From Trichoplax sp. H2 (taxonomy: Eukaryota; Placozoa; Uniplacotomia; Trichoplacea): 64,000 bases of DNA. Shown piece after piece: positions 49,473 to 63,085 of the stretch. A program made the translations under genes and the position numbers. The DNA is taken from the NCBI GenBank assembly GCA_003344405.1, contig NOWV01000032.1, positions 248,001-312,000 on the forward strand, written 5' to 3'. Position 1 is the first letter of the stretch. The number at the start of each line of letters is the position of its first letter. The notes beneath the pieces are model-generated. The model had not been told where the DNA came from, did not search any database, and was given only the letters and a program-made list of their open reading frames with translations.

Positions 49473-51164
49473 ATGAAGACTCGTGTACAATTCATCTTTT
49501 TGACCTTGTTGGTTTTCTTGGAGATATCAAGCGCATGTACACACCCTAAGCAACTACAGGGTATTTTAGCAGATGCAATAGCGACTAAAAAAATGCAACC
49601 AGGCGCCAAATTAGACTTACTACAACTTGGAATCCGTTATTATTACGACTCTGTACTGCAGAAGATTCGTCTTGACGAAAATATCGATGGAACCCGAATT
49701 ACAGTTATTCAAGATTATAAACGGGTACAACATCCAAATACACGTATTTTGTGCAATAGCTGCTTGAAATTATAACGTATGCGTACGTATAATACGGATA
49801 TACATTTGGCTCAATTTTCCGACGATTTCGTCAGAAAAGTGTTCGTGTGCCAAGCTGATTGGCTGGTAGTGAACGTCGTTCTTATCAATGTTGTCAATTT
49901 CTTTCTCACACTCTGTAAGAAATTTGTAAAATCGGCGAGCGCTTAGGGAAGACAGGATCATTATAAATCAGTATGAGACCGCATCGATTGATTAAATAGA
50001 TCTTACGTGATTACAGTACTTAGGGAATCGTATTAATATTGATCGCTTTTATTTGACAATGCGCGTGCAATAGTAACTGTTTCAAGTCGAGAAATCAGAA
50101 AAGTTACAGGTGCATCATGCAGTCTTATGAAAAAGTAAATCTATACCCGTATACCTGATTGATATTTTTTGATTTTATCCTTATTACGAGATGTATTTCC
50201 CTTTCCCAGTTTGAGTGCTGATTGATCTCACCGTCAATCCAATCGAATTAACCTAATTATTAGTCTTTGGTACATACCTGTAGTAATAAGTTAACGAATC
50301 TGTACCGTGTTCGTACACATTAATTGTAAGTATACTAGTCTTTTACTCCGTTGCGTTGCCGACGGATCGGACTCATAACGTTAGCTTGGATCAAATCCAA
50401 TAGATGGACTAACGATTTTTAAATTATGCATCATATACAAATGGGCTTTAATTGATAAGCAATTCAACTATTCTCTCCTTTAACTCTTGTTTTTAGCACA
50501 AGTCTTACACTATCATCAATGGTGATAAATGTACAAGCTCTAACTTAACACAACGCTTTCCAGATTACCCACCACGTAAGTATTTGGCTGTGTGAACATT
50601 TAGCATCATTCATTTTCTAATCTTATTCTATTGTGATCAGTACTAAATAACTTTGCCAAGTGGGATTTAAAATTCTGGTTTAAGCATTTAAGCGTCATTT
50701 ATTGGCTTAACTCATTGTTATATTATTTCAAAAATCTAGAAGATATAAAATCACTCGGAACTTTTGAATTTGGAGGATCAAGGAATAAAATTCAAGTCGA
50801 TGGCTATTCATTCATTTTTCAGGGCACATCTGTTCAACTTTTCTTTAACTCAAAGAATTGTATTCCAGTAGCTGAAACTGCATATATTCAAATGCCGAAT
50901 CAATTGTCTTTATCAGCTATTGCATTTTCCAATATGACCGCAAGTATCACAGATCCTTCCGTATTTAACCTACCTCCCGTATGTTCCGAATTCGCCACAA
51001 CGACTCTTGAGGTTAGTAATAACAACAACAGAAGTGTATGTTAACCTTGATAAAAGCACTAGCTGTATGCCTCTAAAATCGGTTTGCTCTTTTTTTTACA
51101 GAGGTTCGATCCTATCCACCATGCTAGGTTAAGATTTGCTGAAAGACATGTACGCTTACACTAA
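49473..51164 (+). CDS. Ependymin-related secreted protein, copy d
   Basis: Exons 49473-49724, 50497-50575 (79 nt), 50740-51011 and 51102-51164 (TAA); phases 0, 1, 0; 221 residues. Signal peptide VQFIFLTLLVFLEISSA, then CTHPKQLQG: a single cysteine at the start, as in copy c. The core strand is IRYYYDSVLQKIRLDE. Exon 2 has SYTIINGDKC, and the second cysteine is again missing (DYPPQ). Exon 3 has NCIPVAETAY and DPSVFNLPPVCSEF. The tail is short and His/Arg-rich (RFDPIHHARLRFAERHVRLH). I chose the ATG next to the signal peptide over the in-frame ATG 21 bp upstream; either is possible. Confidence 0.9.
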
Positions 51165-54106
51165 CAGCTTGGATTAGAAGAAAACATATCCTAGATGTCC
51201 TGTATCCCATAATTCCGTTATACGCGACCAGTATTGATAAGAGAAAGGATTAGTCTATAGGCATTTCGTTATTCTACATTTTATGTTGTAATTAAGAAGT
51301 TACTTAATTAACTGTAAAATTACATTAATAAATGAACTTCTATTCTTCTTGTTATCTCAAAATCGAATTTTTATTATTACAAGACTCACTTCCTATTGAT
51401 AAATCTAAAAAATCACTTTTCCAGTGTTAAATAAACGGTTTCCAAAAATTTGCTAGCAATCACCAACAGTTAGGTCGTATTCGCAATCTACTCCAGATTC
51501 ATTGCTCCGTTCCTTCTATAGTAACAGGAGTATAAACGTGAAACTAGACAATCAGCTTGTAGCAGTTCTTTCTTGAACTGTAAAGGCTGCTTGATAGGAA
51601 GGGAAGCTATTTTTATACTATTTGTTTACGAATTAAATATTGTCAACAAGGTTCTACGAGTCACATTGGTATAGATAGGTAGGAATATACTGTATCTTAA
51701 GTTTATATTAACAAAGTTCTTACTCTTATTTCGGGCTTTAACCAGCTATTATGCATAATACGCGGGATTCGGGCTTTAGCCGTAACATTAACCTTAAGAT
51801 AATAATAACGTACAGCGAATGGACAGGATGTTAAGTCAGTGAGGTTATGAAGCAGAAATTAGTATTATTTATAGCAGTGTTTTGCATCTTACTTCTTATT
51901 CACTCCGAAATTCGAAACGAATTAGGCTCTCCCAATCGCAAAACACTGATTTGTAGCTTATAAAACGACATACGAGTATGTAGAGAGCATAGCTGCACAA
52001 TTAAAATAATGCATTCCTGTCTACTGTAAGTACTATACTGTATATCAAGTGATTGTAAAGCTGTAGCTAGGAACTATAGGTGCCGTAAATGACTACATAC
52101 GACTATCTATATTTGAAATGTATAATACAAATCAAAGGTCTGAATTTAGAGACCTCCACGGTCTGATCCGGATCAACTAAATTTTTTGATAAAAAGATTT
52201 AGAACGATGATAAACGCGTACATTCCTCATTACGTGACGTGGACCACGATTTTACTCATACACTATTTACTACCATGCTTACTGCAATGCGATACATTAG
52301 TTTTAAGATATACAAGAAGACATGCACGATAGCACATTTTCCGACGCATTAGTTTGCCTTATTAACTCCTTTGTGGCATTGAATCTGTCAGCTGTAGGGT
52401 TATATATTCTTGATGAGCAGGTAGCGTTTAATTGACAATTAAAGTTAGGAGACGATACATAGATAAGTTAGCTTCGTGGTGATGAGATTAAGGACAAGCA
52501 GCGAGAGCAATGTAATCTACGTGTATGTGTATTCATACGTTATTCATTCACAGTCCAATCTTGAGAACTAATCTACTGTTGCAGTAAGTTTTGTATATCT
52601 ACTGTATCGTTATTATTTGCAGGTTTACTAAACAGCATACAGTTAATGACTAGTACAGTCACAATATCAGAGATGCGATAGGATATTCCGTTGGTACGCG
52701 TATGATGTAAGTGACAGAGAGCCAATATTTGGACTAATTAATGTAATTAGTTATCAGAACATTATGACTGTTCACGTACTGTACCAACAAGTTCTCAGAG
52801 CTAGAGCAAGCCCATTACTTCATATGTCAGATAAACTACTATATGATACCGGGTACCGTACATCGCAAAAAAAACTCAGATACGGAGACTGTTGCTGGAT
52901 TTATTTGCAGTCTGAACGTGGAATTCGCGTAGCTCGCATTTTTTGAGTTGAAAACTAGCACGAATTTAATGAAGCTAACGAAAATTTACATACATATATA
53001 CTGGCAATAAGATAATTAATAAGAAAAAAATCACTTTATATATATTACGAAATCGAAATCTAGAGGTACCGAACTAATAGCAATATAAACAGTAATCACG
53101 AAAGTAAATTACATGCTTCATAGATTTATTAAATTAAGTATCTTTTTTACAATTCACCAACCCGTTAATATTATATAACATATATATTACTGCCAGTGGC
53201 CGATTATGGATTTGGCCGTAACTTATATATAATCCAGACAATCGTAAGTCAGCACGACTAATTCAGCACATTGATAGATTCTCCTCGTTGTAGTCCTTTA
53301 ATAATAACTTTTGCACTGTATGTTGCCAATCAAAGTTCTGCTAATATTAGGTATGCCATAACACGTAATACAATATGGTACGTAATATTTATGTAAAATT
53401 CGTTAATATTCTACGACAATAATTTGAGCAATGCAACAAATTTAAATAAAGTACTTCAACGATAAAGTTTTAGATATTTTTTGTCGCTGAAGAAACCCAA
53501 CAACAGGTTTCTGAAACTGATCAACATTAAAATATTTCATCCTTATCGTATTCGCATATCTACAGATTTTACTACTTGTTTCGTAAGCGATTGCAAGAAT
53601 CCTCTATAATGCAGTTACTAGTTTTATGACTCCTAAAATCTAACATCTTCTATAGTAGTACTGTTATGATATCTTCCCGTATTGTTCTGGTCGAAACATT
53701 ACGAACCGTAATTTACGGTCAATATGTAAATTTTATTAAACGTTACTATAATAAGAACTTTTCATTATTATTATCTCAAATTATTATTATGTAAATCAAC
53801 TGCCACGGTGTTAATACAATACTATGCCATCAATGTGAAACAGGTTGTCAAGTAAACGATAGACGTCAACCAGGATTTCAAAAAATCATGATTAATGATT
53901 AATTACAATAATAAAGCGTTGTATTACTTACCTATTAATAACATTACTATACTACTTATAATATTTCTTTTTAACAATATTAGCATTATTTCCGGTCAGC
54001 TAATTGGGTTGACGGCAACTAGTTGCCAGCTTCATTGACAATTTTTGAAATAGGCAAAATATTGGAACTCGCGGAGAAGAAAAACTAGAGCATCACCAAT
54101 ACAGTT
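51165..54106. other. Intergenic between ependymin copies d and e
   Basis: About 2.9 kb. A 60-codon open frame at 52764-52946 (MTVHVLYQQVLRARASPL..., ending VARIF) has higher GC than its surroundings but no family I recognise and no splice partners. TACAG units are rare from here to the end of the window. Confidence 0.45.
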
Positions 54107-56216
54107 ATGCGTTATATCCTTGTTTTGGCAACATTAATCACCATGGCTCTAGGCTGTTGCCTGCCAGAAAGATTTCTAGTTAACATTGATACTTATAACC
54201 CACGCATTCGTAGTAATCTTAATCTTACAAGTCATTCAATGATATATGCTTATGATTCCATTAATAACAAGATAATGGTGAAGTATTCAGAGAGCAAGAA
54301 AATCATTTATGATTATCTAAATGTATGTTTTCTAATGACTAGCGATATGTAATGATTATAAATTATGTAACAGTTACTCTAGTTTACTTAATTCATCATA
54401 AATTCAACTGGGGTGCTTGGTAGTCCATTAGTGCAAGTATCTTATAGCTTTAAACTAAATCCATACTCATGGATCACTAATTGCTCTGAAAATTTAGTAA
54501 TTCATATTCCTACGCACGTATTAAGCAGAATCGTATTAACATTACGCCACTACAGAGATCATAATAATTCCAGTCGATAACTTCTTATGTTAGTCATTCA
54601 AATCGACAGTATATCACTGTAATAAAATTTAAATCCAAAGAAAACATCAGTGGATAGTGATAGCTTTTACTACAATTTCTTGGAAGTCTATTGTTAACGA
54701 ATTATTATATATACATCTGGCAAAACATCATCAGCCATCTTACAAGTTTCTATAGCTTCCTATTACATTTTTCATATACTTTTAGTCGGCAATACTATTG
54801 CAATTATCATGATAGATATGATATCTCTACTAGTATAGGTCTCTATTAACTTCAATAACTATTTAAATCAGTTAATCTGCTAACGTTACAATCACTAAGA
54901 CTATTCAGGAATACTGCTTTAAAGTTTTGCTCTATTTTGGAAATAGGGTTTCCTGTATAATCAAGTCAATGCCACACACTGCATCAGTTCCAGGATATCC
55001 ACCAGGAATTTACAGAAAATCTGCCTATCTATACGTAAGAGCAAGATAAAGTGTTTTCAACCTTAGAATTAGATTATCTACCTTAAATCTCCCTTACAGT
55101 AATGGATAATATACAATAGACAAGCTAATATTTTTTATTTTTTCGTATTTACTGCTCTTCAATATGAATATATACTGAACTCAACTTAAAAATTTCCAAT
55201 ATGAGAAGCTTAGCCATTTTTCACACATCCATATTTCTCTCACCTTTTTTATATATCAAAAATAAATATATATATACTCAATATTCATAAGCTTCAGTGA
55301 GTGTGTACGAATAACATCTCAAATAGCAATTTGCACTGTCTAGTACCGTATCTTTTCATCTTCACTACTTTAAATAAGATGAAAAATTATAACTGTATCT
55401 CAAAAATCTATTACAAAATAATATCAACTCAATTAGAAATAATCAACCGATAGAGGTGTAATTGCAACACATACTTCTACTTTGTAGTAAACAATAGTGC
55501 GATGGGCCACTACAATCTCGGTGCCGGTAAACTGCCTTTCACGGCGTACGGAAAACGAACTGTTTCTGCCAATGTGGCCCGCGGATGGATATATACAATA
55601 TCGGAAGGCTGTTTGCCATTGACTACAACATCTTACTCAAATGATGTCAAACGCGGATACGCCTCTACAGCTGTATGGACTAACATGAAATTGCAATTTA
55701 ATAGCTCTGTCTTATTCCGTCCATCTCAATCTTGTCAATCAACCGCAAGTTCTACGCGTCACATTAATGTAAGTCATTTATTTTATTATTGGCCACTAGT
55801 ATATGCTGATATTTGCGATCTGTTAGCGAACTGCTTAAAGGGTTCGTTAATCTGTGAAATATTATACCGGCTTTTGGAGAAAATATAACAGCATAAAGTA
55901 GCTACTATCGATTATTCATTAATGTACAATTGTTTCCTAGGAATTTAATTTGATGAAAGACATTCACAGTAAATCTAGTCAACCGTTAGATGAGAAAAAA
56001 ACTAAATTTATAAGTAGAATAAATAAATTCATGGATAAAGTTGAGATGGAACGTCAGCAAGAAAACCTTCGTTATCTAGAAGAAATGAAACAGCGCCAGG
56101 AAAAGTATCGTATGCAGCAGGAACTAGAGACATACGAACGTTTAGCAGAATCAGAACTCAGGGAAGAAGACGGTAACTATGAAGATGATGATGATGAGGA
56201 TTTGAATTGGGAATAA
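54107..56216 (+). CDS. Ependymin-related secreted protein, copy e, with acidic coiled-coil tail
   Basis: Exons 54107-54322, 54947-55034 (88 nt), 55488-55768 and 55941-56216 (TAA); phases 0, 1, 0; 286 residues. Signal peptide MRYILVLATLITMALG, then CCLPERF. The core strand is MIYAYDSINNKIMVKY. Exon 2 has NATHC and a second cysteine (KICLS). Exon 3 has the subgroup motif GHYNLGAGKLPF, GCLPLTT and RPSQSC. Exon 4 encodes 91 residues: a highly charged single alpha-helix or coiled-coil segment (KVEMERQQENLRYLEEMKQR) ending in the acidic EDDDDEDLNWE. Such a tail is odd for an extracellular ependymin; calcium binding or oligomerisation are possible but unproven. Copies e, f and g form a subgroup by the NFGAGxLPF motif. 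Confidence 0.88.
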
Positions 56217-58314
56217 ATTATATCAACGAAAATCTTTCCAAGCTACCGCGTCCCATTTTGCAGCATCTATATAAAATTAATGGTCATATAATCTACTTAT
56301 CGCTAGTTAAACCTTGTCTAACTGATCCTTTCATCGTTGACAAGAAAACTGAATGGTCTATATAGTGATGATATCTTACACTTATATTTAACGTATCACT
56401 GCACCTATCGTAATTAATCTAGCTTTCTAATTCATTTCCCTTGAGATTATTAATTTACTTAGTATGTTAGCTCTGTAACAATAAGTTGTTTAACTCATGA
56501 TCAACACTTGAATTATTACAACAATTCGATAGTTTCCATTTAATAATGAATCATTCAATAAAAAAGCAAGGTAGTCAACTCTTATCTCAAAGGCTAAATT
56601 TTTCGAATAAATTTATCGTGGCATAACTCGCTCTACGTAAAACACTTGTATTTCAGACACTAAAATTTGGTCTGATCAAGGCCATGAAATAATAACACCA
56701 TAACATCAATCAAATGTACTGTTCAATGACTTTTTACAGCCATTCTAACTACACTATAAATGTAAGGATAAAGTATGTAAAGTTAGCAAAAGTCATCACC
56801 AAAATTTATTTATTTTAACAATCTTCGACTCATTCTCAACGATGTAATATTATAACACGAAACTTTCTTGTAATTAACTGAGAATATAGTATTGAATACA
56901 GTTCATTCAATAAAGGACTTGATCGATCTGACAATGACTAGTAAGCAATCATGTAATACTTCAATTAATATACTATAATTAGCGACGTTAGGAGCCTTAT
57001 TTGCGATTAAATTTTGTACTATAAATTTTATCGTGAAATATCTATACAACATCAACAGTATGTGAATTACTTCCATTCACTCAGAAGTGAATTAAAAATA
57101 CAATAGGGCAAGAGCGTAAAGTATTTCAGAAAAGGAGTTCTTATTACCGCCTCATTCAGTCATTGAACGAATCTAAGGTTATGAACTAAATAATTACACT
57201 AAAGGAATAAATTAATTGTTATAAATGAGTTTAGAATCTCCGAAGAAGGTTCACCCTTCATGATAATGATGTCTTTAAGGGGCATTTAATAATAGCTTGG
57301 TAAGAAGGCGGCTCGATTTGAGTTTGTTATATTAAGAAGTCTCTTCAATTATCGTCTTATATTATTGTTTTTCACTATTATTATTTTGTTTAATCTTAAA
57401 TTGACGATACACGTCATAACTATACGAAAATAATAGCAGGCGGTATGTTGTACTGACTTCTTTCGTAAAGCTAGTTAGATAATGGAATCTTCGTTTCGTA
57501 AACAATTAATAGAATATCAGTGGTTTAGCTATACGCTCACGTTCGTATGAATAGTTATTATAATTGACAATCACAACCTAAAGGCCATAAATCAATTAAC
57601 TTAATTACCCCGGTGAGATTAATCTTAAAACGTTTCGCGTAACACTTTTTAAGATTTAAAATTAAATAGTTCAAATTACAGTAACTGCAGTTGCTAATTT
57701 TATCGCCGTTTAATTAAGAGATCAATATTATTAATTCTTCATTGGTTTACTATATATAATTTATATGCCAGTCTAAAGTAGGATAAACATGTATCTACAT
57801 GAGCAATGAATTAGCCGGCATTACTTTATTGCGTAAAAATTTGTAAGAGTGGAGTCAGTAGCTCATACCCACCCTACCTGACGGCTCAGTAAGGTGCTAA
57901 AGACAATATCCTTCTTGTCAGAAAGATCTTCTTTTAGGCAGTTGAGATAATAATAATTATGAGCTAAAAGACAAAGCATTGACAAGCATTAAGGCAATCT
58001 AAAGGTCATTGAATGTGCACAGCATTAGATAGCATAGAAATAAAATGGGAATTTGACAATAAGATGATAGAGAATAGTTTACGAGTTATTCACAAGATTG
58101 CCTTAAGCGGTTTATACGTCTATGTTAATTATTCATATCGGCAACTAAGACTCCACCCCTATTATCTCTACGGTTTTTTGTCAATCTAGCTATATAAATA
58201 ACCTAAGCGCCCTAAATTAAGGCAATCAAATATTTCACTATATCTCACTCAACGATTTAGCAGTTTTGAGAATTACTCTTAAGTCTTGTTGTTGTTACTG
58301 TATCAAAATACGCC
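56217..58314. other. Intergenic between ependymin copies e and f
   Basis: About 2.1 kb of AT-rich DNA. No exon, array or RNA gene found except the TATA motif just upstream of copy f. Confidence 0.45.
58191..58200 (+). promoter_or_regulatory. TATA box of ependymin copy f
   Basis: TATATAAATA lies 115 bp before the start codon, a distance that suits a core promoter with a short 5' UTR. The housekeeping-type genes on the left show no comparable TATA box but have TACAG arrays instead. Confidence 0.55.
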
Positions 58315-59375
58315 ATGATTCGCTATATTTTTGTCGTTGCCATTTTTATCTCTCTAGCTTCATGTTGCTGCTATCCAAACCAATTTCATGCTTATGTTGG
58401 TTACATGTCTAATTATAAATATGGCAATACTGCACAACACACATCATCAGCAATGCAAATATGGTACGACCACTGCAATAATCGAGCCAGATATGATTAT
58501 CCCAAATATAAACTCTCTTACATCTACAACTATCAAATGGTTAGATAACGGATAGAACCTACAAAATCATAACCACTGATAATATTGTATAGTGTATTGA
58601 TTCAAGAGGCGATTCATATTTTCTAGGGAGAATACGTTTATATGCAAAACGGTACTTGCCGTGCTTACACATTACGTGGTAATCTGACCAAATTGTGTAC
58701 TCCAAGTAAGACATATTGTATCACCATTGCCTGTAAAAGTTGAATTATTATAACATGTGCCGTACATTCAAGTAATAAACTGATATTGCTGATTTTAGAG
58801 CATAACTATTAATCTATTATCTTTTTATAATGAACTTGCTAATAGAGGGGTCACATTTGATCAATTTGGGTACCTATAACTTTGGAGCCGGAAAATTGCC
58901 TTTCCATGTCTCTGGCTACTTTAGAAATTATAAAACTGGCAGTTATGGATCAATATATTCTTATTCTACAGATTGTGTACCTCTAGCAAGTGGTGGATAC
59001 TCCAAAAATAAAAGAGGTTATTCAGTCTGGGGAAGTTCTTGGGTAAATATGACGATTGGAATAAGTAATCTAGGTGTTTTTGATAAACCGAAGAATTGCA
59101 AAGGATTTACCCGAGGAATAGTTAACCAGGTTCATATATTCTCGATATTTCAACGTTATAATATCTGTCAGTTTAATTATAAATGTTATTGTATACAATA
59201 ATTTAGCCTACATTACCAACTATTCAATTAATATTATCTTACATTATACAAAATTATTGCATGACAGGAATTGGACTTGATGGATGTCATCAACAGATCT
59301 TTCAAAAAGGATGTTAGTACAGAAAAGGGCGAAAAATTCTCCAATATCATCGAAAATGTTTTCAGTAATATTTAG
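58315..59375 (+). CDS. Ependymin-related secreted protein, copy f
   Basis: Exons 58315-58539, 58627-58705 (79 nt), 58846-59129 and 59268-59375 (TAG); phases 0, 1, 0; 231 residues. Introns are only 87-140 bp, the most compact copy. Signal peptide MIRYIFVVAIFISLASC, then CCYPNQF. Core strand MQIWYDHCNNRARYDY, with an extra cysteine (DHCNN) shared with copy g. Exon 2 has MQNGTCRAY and LCTP. Exon 3 has YNFGAGKLPFHV, DCVPLAS, ISNLGVFDKPKNC and Gly/Tyr/Ser-rich loops. The tail is 35 residues, helical and mildly charged (ELDLMDVINRSFKKDVSTEK). Confidence 0.9.
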
Positions 59376-61735
59376 ATGTGACTATATATGTCTCTATTTG
59401 CCAGTCACTATGCGTATTATTCGATAAACGTTATGAAATTTTATAACTTTATCAGTTAATAGCATATGTTAAAAGCAGCGAGTATCTTTAGTATTGATTC
59501 ATCTACATAAATTTTTGGGCTAGATAGTAGATTTTAGGCCTGATTTCTCCTAATTAATAATCGTCTATTTCGTAACTTGCGCATTGAAATTCATCTGCTG
59601 ACTGTTATAACTACCACAGCATTTCAATATTTAAAATGTATCGTACATCCATGACATTCGCTAAATAAAAATTCTGTCATTGTCAACTTGTTTAGCATTG
59701 ATGATGTGGCGTTCAATCTCGCTATAAATCGTTTTAGCGAAAAAGTAAATCGTAAACTTCTCTAATTTATGAGAATTTTCAAATTAATTCAATTCTAGAT
59801 TACCCATTTACTTTATCACATCACAAAGTCATGCTGAAATAGTGCACGAGATGGACTAGTAGGACTAGTATGAAGATCTACAATCGATAGCTACTCGGAA
59901 GTTCAATGCGAATATAAGACTTCATTTATTGGGTTATAAAATAAAGTAATACTTGTACAAAGATAAAGTAAAATCAGACTAAACCTTACATAGTTTAAGA
60001 ATATAATTTATTTAAAGCTGCGCTCAAATAGTGAATTTTCATATTAATTTACTTCGTAATAACCTTATTTCTCTTATAGTCTAATCATGTATTAAATATT
60101 TCATTAAAATATCAATTTAGAATTTCATACTTTTTCGAATTCACAAATAACTATTGTATTATTATATGTACTGTCTTTATCCCAGTCATATCTACACATC
60201 CTGAACGTAAAGTAATTAAATGAAGGAAGTAATCAGTCCCACCGGACATTGGATACCAAAAAATCAATAGACTAAGTGAATTGAAAGAAAGCTATTATTT
60301 TATGTCTTTGTTTTGTGCTTGCCAACAGGTTTGCGTTAACAACTATATTTGCATAATGTCTATTCATTTATTTAATCTCGCATAGAAAAATACTATCTCT
60401 ACAATCTTAAATGAAGCTAGAATGAGTTTTCAGCTTAACGTTCCTACATTTCATCCATTACTAGTTGACAACTATTTTATTTTTTAGCGAAAATGGCATA
60501 AAAATTGTGCTGTACACTACTACTCTACATTATAACTAAATTAATTTAGCTGACGTCAATCATTCTATGATATAATATCATGAATTCAATGTCTACTATT
60601 AACAAAATATAACATCAATGTGCAAGTATAAATAAAAGTAGGGAAAAAGAAGCGTAAAATTCGTTATTGAATAGACTTCATACATCAATCAATAACATGA
60701 GTAGCCGTTATATTCCAGACTTGAAAAAGACTAGTTGAAAATTCACAGCTATTAATATGAATGACTACTCGACGAAATCAATTATTATTATTTCGTGAGT
60801 AATATTAACTATCATTCTGTGAACGTGATATTGTGTATTGTGATCTCATAGTTACTTCCTCTTGGCTACAAAATAAATTCTTTTATTGTCCTATTTCATT
60901 AATTATAATTATGACTTATAAAGCATCCACAATAGTTTTTATTTCAATTAATTTAATGGAAATAGAATATATTTTGCTAGTACAATTTTAGGTAGCAATT
61001 TCTGTTGATATGGAGAACATGACGTTCTATATTATATCTCTTTCTGTTTAAAACACTCTCTAGGAAGAATATCAATTGATTATCCATAAAATAGTGTAAG
61101 AGAATTCAGACAATTTGGAAATACAAACGAGCTTTTAGTCTCCACATAGTTAATATTTTATTACTAAGAGATAAATGTTTTTAAGATTTATTAATAACTG
61201 TCATTTATTAATTGATGTCAATCAAGGCACTTTGACGGTAATCATCTGATTCTCCTCGGAGCAATAAATCATCACACACAATAACTTATTGTGGCGGTAG
61301 CGTACATTAAATTTTTCTGAATTCATTATCTTTAAGATCAGCTAATGCACTACTATTAAAAGCAAGCAATATCTATTCATGTCTAAATCATTTAAATAGT
61401 TCATTAAAAGTTATAATGCGTCAGTATTTTTTACATAAATGACGTATTAGCACAATTGATAGTGGTAACAGTAATTGTTAGTTAACGTACTAAATGGTGC
61501 ATTTAATACACCCAAGTCAATTATGATCATCCTTCAACAACCTGTAGTGAACAATAGATGATCTATTGCCAAGTAACGCCTTTACTAAACCCCGTCAACG
61601 TTGATGGTGAATAATAGAATCAATTTAAAAGATATAAAAGCCTGATTTTCTAGAGACGAGCAGATTTTTCTTAATCGTTGTGTAATTTTGCTATAGAACG
61701 TGATTTAACGTTAGAGATTTCTGGAAATCGCAAAC
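59376..61735. other. Intergenic between ependymin copies f and g
   Basis: About 2.4 kb, AT-rich, without supported exons or arrays. The TATA-like motif near its right end belongs to copy g. Confidence 0.45.
61631..61640 (+). promoter_or_regulatory. TATA box of ependymin copy g
   Basis: GATATAAAAG lies 96 bp before the first ATG of copy g. It is similar in position to the motif before copy f, which suggests a shared promoter type. Confidence 0.55.
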
Positions 61736-63085
61736 ATGATGATGCGTCAATTGCTTACTTTAACCGCACTTTTTGCTTTATCGTCGGCTTGTTGCCTTCC
61801 TAGGCAATACTCAGTTTTGCTTGCTAGTGGTACTTTTAATAAATATTCCTCATCGATATCGCAATACGGCGCAATTAATAAGGTTTATTATGACCAGTGC
61901 AATCAAAGAATTCGATACAATAATCCAACAGCGGGATTTTCGTTTATCACTGATTATGGAAGCGTAAGTTTTAAAAACAGGAAATATGTTGTATCTTCAT
62001 AAAATTTCATACGATCTATTCCATATTAGAGTTGATAGAAACCAATTACGAATCGATTTAATTATTAAAAAAGAGATACAGTATCAATAAACTTCAGTTA
62101 TACACAATAATAGACTATGTGGCCATTAAGATCTAAATTTCTGATTCATATTACTGATGGTAGAACGAATATCATTCTATCCGTAATGGCACATGCACTA
62201 CATTTAAATTAAGAGGCAGTCTGAAAAGGACTTGTACACCAAGTAAGTATTAAAGATATCCTTATAAAATTATTCTGTAATTTATATGATAAAGAATTGT
62301 ATAGTATCATCCTTATAATATACTGGTTCTGCACATTCTTACGTAAGTAAGCCAATTTTAATATTAAATGAAGTAAAACCATTCTCAATTAATGCTACTT
62401 CGCTAGGCTCTTTTCACTACATGAAAACACTGAATTTTGGTGCCGGTGCCCTTCCTTTTGATATTTTATCTTACAAGAGATTTGGTTCTACATATAGTTC
62501 TGGTGCTTCCTATTTCATATCGAATCCTGGTTGTATTCCTATTTCCTATTCTGGCTTTTACAAAAGCAAAACCCATAGTTCACTCCACGGCGTAGTTTGG
62601 CTAAATTTCACTATTGGCATCTCTGATTTGAGCGTCTTCAACGCTCCTAAATTTTGTAGAAGTACAAGAACTTTAAAATCAATGGAGGTAATGGATATTT
62701 TATTTTAATATATCTGTAAGCATTAATAAAATGATTCGTACCAAATTCTACTGTACTATTTCAGGTAGTCATATAGCTATGCAGCAATTTAATATTATTT
62801 GTAAATTGCTAGTTCCGATTAAGTATTAAGTATTAATATGATATTTGCTATATTATTCAGAACTTCGATATATGGGATTTCATTGCAAAAGATTTTGGCC
62901 AAGAAACTAAAAATCCAGAAGAAATGTTTAACACCATGCACAAAGAAACTGAACAGGAAGAACGCAAGCCTGAAAATAAAGTAGAAATCAAACCAGAACG
63001 GAACGATGACTTTGATGGTAAGAAATTCCTTCGCGAAAATTTTGGTTTGGGAGACTTCGATTTTGAGGATAGCGACGACGAATGA
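61736..63085 (+). CDS. Ependymin-related secreted protein, copy g, with acidic tail
   Basis: Exons 61736-61963, 62164-62242 (79 nt), 62407-62687 and 62861-63085 (TGA); phases 0, 1, 0; 270 residues. Three ATGs in frame at 61736, 61739 and 61742 precede the signal peptide (RQLLTLTALFALSSA). The mature protein starts CCLPRQY. Core strand KVYYDQCNQRIRYNN, with the extra cysteine also seen in copy f. Exon 2 is SIRNGTCTTFKLRGSLKRTC, nearly the same as copy f, so f and g are close sisters. Exon 3 has NFGAGALPFDI, GCIPISYSG and DLSVFNAPKFC. The tail of 74 residues is Lys/Glu-rich and ends GLGDFDFEDSDDE, acidic like copy e. A GT inside the tail (63018) could act as an alternative donor. Confidence 0.9.

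Noticed and set aside
51102-51114. GGTTCGATCC resembling a tRNA B box
   Set aside because: It lies within the last coding exon of ependymin copy d, and no A box lies at the right distance.
52764-52946. 60-codon open frame with raised GC
   Set aside because: No recognisable motif, no introns or signal peptide; kept only as a remark in the intergenic entry.
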